A stretch of DNA of 64,000 nt from Heterodera schachtii (Eukaryota; Nematoda; Chromadorea; Rhabditida; Heteroderidae). Where the stretch lies: the NCBI GenBank assembly GCA_023374025.1, contig SIJG01000028.1:156695-220694 (forward strand). The letters run 5' to 3'. Position numbers and translations under genes: made by a program. The stretch's first letter is position 1; every line of letters begins with the position of its first letter. This document shows positions 56,392 to 64,000 of the stretch, piece after piece. Under the pieces are notes generated by a model. That model did not search any database and was not told the origin of the DNA. It worked only from the letters and a program-made list of their open reading frames with translations.

Positions 56392-58652
56392 ATGGCAGAT
56401 CCATTCGACTCGAAATCTTTCGGTTTTATGCCAGCCATTGATGAGCAGCAGGGTAAGAGGGGAAATTCACATCAAAAGGAAATGCTTAAGGCCAGGATTT
56501 TGGATTCGTAAAAGGGTTAAAAAGAGAGAATTTTAAGTAAATTTGAAAAGAATTTAATTTTTAATTTTTTTACATTGCAAAATTTATTGATAGAAAAATT
56601 TGCAAAAAATCTCATGAAATTTTAAAAAATTCTCACAGCGGCGCCTATCGTAATTATCACGGAATCAGTCCGTCCCTCTTTGAAATCTCAAAATTAATTA
56701 AAATCCTCAAATTATTGATGCCATTTTGGTTTTACAAAATTTTCCCCGTCATGTACTTGAAAATGGGTTTCTGTACTTGGATCGGACAATCCCAATACTC
56801 TGATTTAAGCATAAGTTGGAAAGTAGTTTTCATTGGAACAAATTTGCATAAATAGGCAATTCTGCCGATGTGTTCTGTTTGGGCCAATTTGTGCGGCACA
56901 GTGCCGCCGTGGTGTCGTCGTCATCAATCGATGCTGCTGCTGGTGATCATCATCAGCAACAACAACAACAACGGCAGCAGCCGCAGCACATGGCGATGGT
57001 GAGTCAATTTGAATAAATGTTGATCATCAAAAATAGTGGCCAAAAAATTGGACACCGCAAATGTTTTTTTATTGTTTGAAATATGTATTTTAATGAAATA
57101 ATAAATTTGCGGTTCATGACTTATAAGAGCACCTAAAAGTGGGCGAAAATGGCAAGAGAAAAAAACAAATAGTGTTATAATTTAAATTAAAAATATGTAT
57201 TTTTATGGTAAATTAATTATAGTAATTTATTCGCTTGTTAATATCCAAATTTAATATATTTTAGATTAAAATTCATGCAAAAGTCGGCGGTTTAATTTGT
57301 AAGTTGAGTAATTTTAGCGCCAGAAAAAAATCCATTTTTTTGAATTAATAGCCTGTCTTTTTGAAAATTTTTCGAAAATATCAGTCCTTATTTGTTGGCG
57401 TGCATTTTATTTTGCAATAAAGCCGCCTAAAAAATAAACGTACGAATCTATGCCAGAATTGCTTCAATTTTCTGGCCAACGGGCGTATAAAAATATTTAT
57501 TCAAAAATTAATTTTGAATAAAATTTTTAAAATTGAACAAAAAAAAAATTGGAAAATACAAAATAATTACATAAAATAAATATTTCTTTGAGTTGTTGCC
57601 GGCTAACGTTGTCAAGACGGAGCAGCAACAGCATCAGAAGGAAAAGTACGCGCAAGGAGATTATGGTAAGATAAAACTACAGAAATTATTGCCGTTGCAT
57701 TTATACAGTTGTTGGTTGGTTGTTGTTGTTTTACATAATTTTTTTGTGCATATTCTTGCATATGCTTTTATAGAAATGTGCTAGTGAAATTGATAAAAAT
57801 GAGATTTTTTGAAAATTTAACTCATTTTGAAGCCGTTTTTTTAATTTTTGGCACATATTTTGGCCTTTTTGCTAATCACATGTAAAATTTAGGAAGATAT
57901 TTTTTTTTACAATTTAAGTAAATATTTTTTTAAATTTTGCTTCTAATAAAGAAATCTCAGCGCTTTCAAATGATATTATTAATTGCATACATATGAATGC
58001 GTGCTTTTAAGCAAAATTATAACAAATCCTTCGCGTATTTCGAACCGTGACAACATTAAATGCAAATCTAAAAAAAAAATCAACAAAATTTTAATAAATT
58101 AAAAAGCTCAATAAAATTTAAACAAATTATATAAAACAAATTTTTGAAGACCAATTGACTCCATCAATTCGATCATCTTTGGAAGACGACCGATTGGATG
58201 TGCGGCGACAACAGCAGCAAATGTGCCATGTTGAGCAGCTGATGAAAACATGCGAATCCATTGGTGAGTAAAAACTTTTAACTTTTACATTGCCAATCGA
58301 TCCACGATTAGGCACAAAAAGCACAAAAATGAATTATTATTTTTTTCTGTTTAATGGTTGAACAATTATCCAATAATCAAAAAAATAATAAATTTTTATT
58401 CGTAAATTTTTGAAAGTGTTCCTATCCTAATGATGTTCTTTTTGAATTTAATTTCATTTCATAAGTTTGCATTTATAATTTTTAATTTTCAGAATATCAT
58501 GAAAAATAGGCACAAAAAAGGAAAAAATTCTCAATTTACTAATGCTTTGACCGGTTTCAGTTGGCCAATTGACTCAGTTTCAAAATGATCAGAATGCTAT
58601 TTTGGGACGAATTGTCCAATTGGAGACGCAGCAACAACAAATGGTCAATTGA
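56392..58652 (+). CDS. Locus G: five-exon Gln-rich coiled-coil gene
   Basis: Exons join with consistent phase: 56392-56452 (MADPFDSKSFGFMPAIDEQQ), 56856-56998 (VFCLGQFVRHSAAVV, Ser and Ala runs, a Q-rich stretch), 57593-57665 (TEQQQHQKEKYAQGDYG), 58150-58263 (LEDDRLDVRRQQQQ) and 58561-58652 (VGQLTQFQNDQNAILGRIVQ, LETQQQQMVN, stop). Total 483 nt, 160 residues. The last exon resembles the FLQSQNDQKKILE coiled-coil exons of the SPRY genes, so it is likely a plus-strand relative. The final ATGGTCAAT could also be a donor, in which case the protein would extend. A separate SPRY d exon lies downstream at 59490-59620. Confidence 0.65.
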
Positions 58653-59489
58653 GGCGTGAATCATTTAATTTTTCGGATTATTTTTGTTGTTTTGATGAAA
58701 ATATTTCTTTTAAAAAATACCTCGACTAATTAGTGATTGCTCTTTCGTAAATTTTGGTGCTAGGTCGAACCTAAAAAAGTATCAGTGTGGGTGAACCTAA
58801 AAAAAGTATCAGTTATAATAAATCCAAATAATATCCCAATTTTGTGACTTTGAGCTACTTTTTTAAAAGAAAAATAGGAGTTTTGGGTGCCGGCGGTGCC
58901 GTTAGGCGCCGCCGGGGAAAATTTTGAAATTTTTAATGAGCTTTGTGAATAGATTTAGTCCAAAAAGACAATATTTTACGATTTTAATTGTTAAATTGTG
59001 ATTGGATTCCCATCGAAAAAAACAAAATCAGTTTTTATTAATTAAATTTAAAAAAGTGATTATATGGTGGTAAACAATATTGACTTTTAATTTTTATACA
59101 TCTGAAATCAAATAATTTTTGTGGAAAACCCCAACTCGTACTGTTTTTTGACAAAAAAATCGTCATAACTTTTGTTAATGTCGTTAAACATTCTTGGTAT
59201 CATTCAATAGCCCTTAAAATTCTCTATCTTTATACTAAGTTTCAAAAAACTGATCGAGTTTGAAAAATGTATTAGAAGAATGAAATTTTTCTTTACGATT
59301 TTTACTCATAACTTTTTTGAAAAGCAATAAAATTTTCTTGCATTTTGCAGGTAGATGGAGAACAATAAGGCTATCGAATGATACCAAGAATGTTTAATTT
59401 GGTCTACTTTAACAAAAGTTATGACGATTATTTTGTCGAAAAAGAGTACGAGTTGGCCTAGTACGAGTTGGGTTTTGTCCATTTTGCAG
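58653..59489. other. Repeat-filled gap between gene G and an SPRY exon
   Basis: It holds GGTGCTAGGTCGAACCTAAA with a tandem GTGAACCTAAAAAAAGTATCAG, the hairpin motif at 58890-58916, and the GCTATCGAATGATACCAAGAAT repeat. SPRY exons a-c are not present. Repeat insertion may have removed them. Confidence 0.5.
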
Positions 59490-59620
59490 GTTCTTCCGAT
59501 TTGTTCGTTGCTCCATCTTTTGTTGGCCAATTGTTCTCATTCGTTTCTTTGTTCAACTCTGGTGACGAAATTGAGGCGAACTTTGGGCCAAATTTCCAAT
59601 TCGATTTGACCACTCTTTAA
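59490..59620 (+). pseudogene. SPRY exon d fragment
   Basis: After an ATTTTGCAG acceptor the exon encodes SSDLFVAPSFVGQLFSFVSL, then GDEIEANFGPNFQFDLTTL and TAA. This matches exon d elsewhere (IEANFGPNFKFDLETL) and is itself intact. No a-c exons accompany it, so it could at most be a terminal exon of gene G. Confidence 0.7.
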
Positions 59621-60269
59621 AGAAATATTTTTACAAAATCTGATCATTTGTTTCTTTTTTGTATTCTCAAAATTTCTGCCTTTTGCTTCTTCTCCAATTT
59701 GTCAGCTTTTTCCAAGTTTGGCTATTTCTCTTCTGATCACTTTGCATCATAAAAAACAGTTTTTTTTTTAATTTTAGTTAAAAAACTATATAAATAAAAA
59801 ACCTAACTTGAAATACAAAAAAATAAAAATTAAATTAAAAGATAAAAAAGGATTTTAAAAAAATTCCCTGTCCTGGGCCCTTTATTATTTTTGATTTACA
59901 TTAACGATTTTCCTGATGCTTTGCCACGTTATGACTAAATTAAGAATTGATTTCAAATTTTTTTTATTAAAGATTTATTAGTCGAATCAAAGATGAAGAT
60001 GAGTTACCAACGAAATCGGATGAGATCCCATGCACTTGATCCAACATCCGAATGATCGCAATGAACAGCATTGGCTACGACATTTCCACGCAATTTCATT
60101 TCGTCTGACAACGAAAGGAATTGATAATTGGATTTTAAAAAACAAACAATCATATTAATCTCCCGTTAGCCCTTGGGAAAGGTAATTTCATAAATACATT
60201 TTTTTATTCACAATCGGGGCGCAAATGTTCTGGGGCGCAAATGTTAGGGGCGTAAATATTGCAACACCC
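59621..60269. other. AT-rich spacer with GCGCAAATGTT repeats
   Basis: 60217-60260 carries three GGGGCGCAAATGTT units that mirror 4985-5105. Part of 59690-59750 (TCTTCTGATCACTTTGCATC) resembles the coiled-coil exon ii in reverse but is too degraded to call. Confidence 0.35.
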
Positions 60270-61930
60270 ATTTGAAGCAACTTTTTTGGCTTTTTTGCCA
60301 AAAAAATTTGGGAATTTCATCAGAATAAATTAATTTTCTTTATATTCGGCAAAAAAAAAAAATTTAAATTCTTAACTTTAAATTTTGGGATTTTAATTGC
60401 CGTTTCCAATGCCAATTTGTATCATTTGCCATTGCAATATGTTTTCCAAAGAATTTAAATCGAAGAATAAAATACGAAAAACGAAACTAAAATAAACGCG
60501 AACATAAAACGCCCTAAAAACACAAAAATACGAAATCTGAATGACGGTTTTTTTAATAAATAATTATAAGATGTTTTGAATTATTCTTAAAATTTAATCA
60601 AATTATTTACATTTTTAAAATTTAAATTTAGAAATTATTTTCTTTTATAAATTTGTCAATTCTACAAAATTCGTTATGTATAGTAAGTAATATACTGTTA
60701 ACAAATATTTCAATTTTTTGGCCACAGTAAAGGTTCAAAATTTGATTAAAGCATTAAAAATGAATTATATTTTCAAAGGTAAATAACAAAATTTGAACCC
60801 GAAGGACGAGGATCCCAGGAAACGTGGCTTCTCAGACCGAGGAACGACTAAACTGAGGATATCCAAGCCGGATATCCTCGAAAACGGATGCCCCGCGTCT
60901 CCTTTCCCCCTATTGTGGCTTCATCAATGCTTCATCTATCCCCTCTAAAGCCTTTCCCGTCATTTTTGCCCTCTCATCATTCCGCTTCATCCCTTCCATT
61001 CCGCCAGCATCCGCTTCATCTTCCGCTGACATTTGTGCCAATCGGACGGAATCCAAGCTGATTCCTTTGGTTTCGACCAACCACAGACAGGACACCGTCA
61101 AGTTGAGTGTGCCGAGCAGCACAACCGCCAAATAGACACTCACAGCCCAAAAGGAGTTGAGAAAGACCAACTTAAAGGCGAGACTCGGATGGGGGAGGTC
61201 AATTAATTAAATAGAAAATTGGGATTCGGATGGGAGATGTTAATTAGCTAGATAATTCGGGACTCAGTTGGGATAGATAAGGTAACCGAAACTCGTTGGA
61301 AATTGTTGAAAACATGAAAAATGTTTTGGAAAAATATAAAAAAATTTCATGGAGGGGGTGAAAGCCTTAAGTGAACCTTAACGACGCGATGCGTTCAATG
61401 GTTGATGAAGTGCGACCAAAGGGTTTGATCACAAATTTATTTGAACTTACCATAGGAGCGAACAGAGCGCCAATACGTGCCTAAATTTTGAGAATTATTT
61501 TAATAGAATTTTTGAAAATTTAAATAGAAAATGACTGACCACCAACGAGCACGAACCGACTGAGGAAGCCCTGAAAGAAGTGAAGGAGAATCAAAAGGAT
61601 GTTTTTGAAAATTTTACAAAAATTTTTCAAGAGATTTTTGAATTTAATTTTGGTAAAATCACCTGAGCGGAGTAGGCACAGACTCAACTGAACTAAATGC
61701 AAAAAATAAATAAATAAATTTTATTAAATTGTTTGGCAATTTTTTGTATAACATATTTTCTAAAAGAGAGTCGCCGGTTAAATTAATTTACTTAAAAATC
61801 ATCAAGTTGAGGTTCCAGACAGGATAATCAGTTATGCTGATCGAGCGTCGTGGTCTCGAGTCAATCAATACTCGAAAAAAAGACTTGTGGCTTTTTGCGT
61901 TATTAGTCTCGGGCCTCGGGAAACCAACTG
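60270..61930 (-). repeat. Right arm of the inverted repeat
   Basis: Reverse complement of 3400-6110 without the foldback element. Landmarks: TTTTTGGCTTTTTTGCC near 60280, the TTGCCATTGCAATATG block near 60430, transporter exons 60910-61692 and ATGCTGATCGAGCGTCGTGG near 61835. A piece of 61180-61320 is repeated at 61930-62070. Confidence 0.75.
60910..61692 (-). pseudogene. Inverted copy of the transporter C-terminal exons
   Basis: Exons by homology: 61663-61692 (PTPLR), 61540-61570 (ASSVGSCSLV), 61451-61480 (ARIGALFAPM) and 60910-61170 (helix, LVETKGISLD, hydrophilic tail). Relative to 2600-4412 the third exon is two codons shorter, giving the more typical ARIGALFAPM. The first has an extra base that disturbs its frame. 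The large upstream membrane exon (2600-2836 equivalent) is missing. The last exon is open over 86 codons and nearly identical in both copies. Confidence 0.65.
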
Positions 61931-62610
61931 AAAGGTGCGAGTCGGATGAGAGATGTTAATAAATCAATTAGCAAATTGGGATTCGGATGGAAGCTGTTAA
62001 TTAGCTAGATAATTCGGGACTCAGTTGGGATAGATAAGGTAACCGAAACTCGTTGGAAATTGTTGAAAAAATGAAATGTTTTGTCATTAAGTTCTAGTAA
62101 AATACATCTATAATGGATTAATACGGTATAAGAACTCGTTTTAGAAGAAAAAAAGCAATTTCTAGAGAAAACCGATCGAAATTTTCCATTTTTTTGCTTA
62201 TTTTTGACATAAATAACCATTTTTAAGAAAATTTAAATATAATCAATTTTTTAATAAAATTTTGCTCAAAAGTCTTTTTCGGAAAGAAACTTACATAGAT
62301 GTTACTAAAAACAAAATTTGTGAATTTCCAGAAAAAAACAAAAACTTAAAAAAAATTTTTCATAATAATTACTAAGTAAATAATATTTTAGAAATTCTTG
62401 AAATTTTTGAGAATTTACATGTATTTTTTGCGGCGATATTTCGGGTTTTTTTTTGTTTGCAAATTTTCATCTTTTAGTCTTAAATACCGGGGAAACGACA
62501 AAATTTTCCGATTAATACAAAAAACCAAATTTTAATTGAAGAAGAAAGACATAAAAATGATTAAAAAGAGCAAATTGATCAACAACATTAGTGAATAATT
62601 AATTCTTCCT
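61931..62610. other. AT-rich spacer
   Basis: 61930-62070 repeats 61180-61320. 62280-62440 matches 43560-43700 (ACTTACATAGATGTTACTAAA). 62487-62610 is the shared 3' flank of the SPRY genes. No gene. Confidence 0.4.
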
Positions 62611-63635
62611 TCAGAGAGTTTCCAAATCGAATTTAAAATTGGGCCCAAAATTCGCCTCAATTTTGTCACCAAATGAGAGCAAAGAAACGAATGGATAAAG
62701 AAAACCATCAGCAAAAGATGGATCAACAAAAAAACCAGAGGTATCTGCGAAAAAGTTAAGGGATTTTGATTATTTTAAACATAAAAATAAATTAGCATAA
62801 AATAGGCAAATGACTAGCTTAAAAGAAAATAATTTACTTAGTAACTATTTAATTTGCCAACCCAAAAGTAGTCCATTTTTGGTGAAAAAGAGCTGTCGAG
62901 TGATTAAATAAACACCAATTCCCACGGTATCACCGTGGGAATATTCGACATTCATTTCCTTTCCTTTTTCTTGTCCGTTAATCCAAATCTTTCCATCACT
63001 GGCAAAGACATAAGTACCATTTTCACAATGAATTGCTCCATCCAATTTTAACTGCTGTTTAACAGCGAATCCGAAGGTGATGTCCCACCTGAATAAGAAG
63101 AAACAAATATTAAAAAATATTTTATTTCACTTTTTAATATTCTGATTATAAAATTTTCAAAATACCAAATTCACTTACTCGTTTTTTACTTTACTAATAA
63201 CTGAAATTTCGTAGTAAAAAAAGTCAGACAAATCCTTGTTCAGCACAATCGGATATTTAGCGAAGACGGAGCCCCATGTAACTTTTTAGGAGAAATTGAT
63301 TTATATATTTAAATAATTAAAAAATTAAATTACAATTTCGCTTATAACGGACAATGAGACTTTTGTCACCACTGATTTCGATATATTTGTTACAAGCGAA
63401 GCCATCCCAAAAATTTTCTTGGAATTTTAAAAACACCTTAAAGTAAAAAATTCTATATTTTTTAATTATATAATAATTTATTAAATAAGTTAAAAATTAT
63501 TTTACCGTAAAATATTTTATTTTATTTTTCTCTTCCATTCATTCACTTTTTTCTTTGTCCGCTTCTCAATTTCACTGACTTTTTCCAAAATTTTCTTCTG
63601 ATCATTTTGCGATTGTAAGAACCGTTCCTCAGCAG
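62611..63635 (-). CDS. Locus F: intact SPRY domain, 5' end missing
   Basis: Exons: coiled coil 63547-63635 (EERFLQSQNDQKK), SPRY a 63334-63436 (ENFWDGFACNKYIEISG), b 63179-63281 (WGSVFAKYPIVLNKD, FFYYEI), c 62862-63088 (WDITFGFAVKQQLKLDG, GTYVFASDGKIWINGQ, YSHGDTVGIGVYLITRQLFF) and d 62611-62744 (DPSFADGFLYPFV, IEANFGPNFKFDLETL, stop). All junctions agree in phase, about 216 codons. Exons i, SPSEE and the start are not found up to 64000: homology to the usual intron stops near 63797. The gene either continues beyond the window or is truncated. It is more diverged than A, B and E. Confidence 0.75.
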
Positions 63636-63796
63636 CTTAAAATATAAAATAATTAATTATTTATTTATTTAAATGAAAAAACAACAATAAAATAAATTTA
63701 ATAATTATTCCTATGGTTTTTGAATTTTTCGCAGAATCGGTCGAGTTTTAAGAATTTCTCTGATTGTATTAATTCTGCTGCCAGTCAAAATGACCC

Positions 63797-64000
63797 AAAA
63801 GTTATGGGGCCTCAAAAATTGAAATTTAGGCCTAAGGGCCCATTTCCAGTATTTTACACTTTCTATTAATTCCCAACCTTTACATTTATTATTATTATTT
63901 TTTGCTTATTTTTACTAAAGAAAGCTTAGCAAATATTTTTTAGTCTAAAAAATGATTTTTTAAATTGTTTTGTTAATTATTAAAATATATTTATTTTTAT
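63797..64000. other. Unrecognised AT-rich end of window
   Basis: Sequence unlike the matching introns of other SPRY genes begins at about 63797. No exon is seen before the edge. Confidence 0.3.

Overview
The window reads as gene-poor, AT-rich nuclear DNA of a nematode, most likely a cyst nematode (Heteroderidae, Globodera or Heterodera). This rests on short introns with T-rich TTTCAG or AAG acceptors, many tiny exons, and above all a family of coiled-coil/SPRY (B30.2) genes whose SPRY block resembles the expanded SPRY/RBP-1-type families of potato cyst nematodes. The organism is an inference. There are no prokaryotic features.

Most recognisable coding sequence belongs to this family. Four loci sit on the minus strand: A (12637 to 6956), B (23106 to 17838), C (33378 to 30417) and E (45772 to 44129). 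The 3' half of another, F (63635 to 62611), ends at the right edge. A related plus-strand gene, G, lies at 56392-58652. The usual plan is a short N-terminal exon, an exon with the motif SPSEE, one or more coiled-coil exons, then four SPRY exons (called a, b, c, d here). C is a complete 11-exon, 390-codon model with consistent phases. B has about 26 exons and about 850 codons. A carries a 4.1-kb tandem array in which a three-exon coiled-coil cassette is repeated every 645 bp in frame. Locus E is a direct segmental duplicate of A with only one cassette. The SPRY ends of A, D and E are damaged in different ways, and isolated SPRY fragments lie on the plus strand at 2232-2435, 17215-17626 and 59490-59620.

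The second gene family is an organic-cation-transporter-like MFS protein. Its C-terminal exons lie at 2600-4412 (+), an inverted copy at 60910-61692 (-), and N-terminal-half exons at 38220-39200 (+) with a stray copy near 15202. There is one clear RNA gene, tRNA-Pro(CGG) at 35917-35988 (-).

The rest is repeat-driven: hAT-like elements with 8-bp target duplications, a 186-bp TA-flanked MITE, foldback elements, a 2.1-kb higher-order minisatellite (52020-54125), dispersed GC-rich hairpin motifs, C-rich satellite pieces, and a decayed retroelement with an integrase fragment and a gag-like ORF (27953-28960). Large-scale structure: about 4.8-15.2 kb and 40.4-49.9 kb are direct duplicates, and 3.4-6.1 kb and 60.3-61.9 kb are inverted repeats. 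All splice models were made by eye from phase, donor/acceptor sequence and homology between copies, without transcript data.
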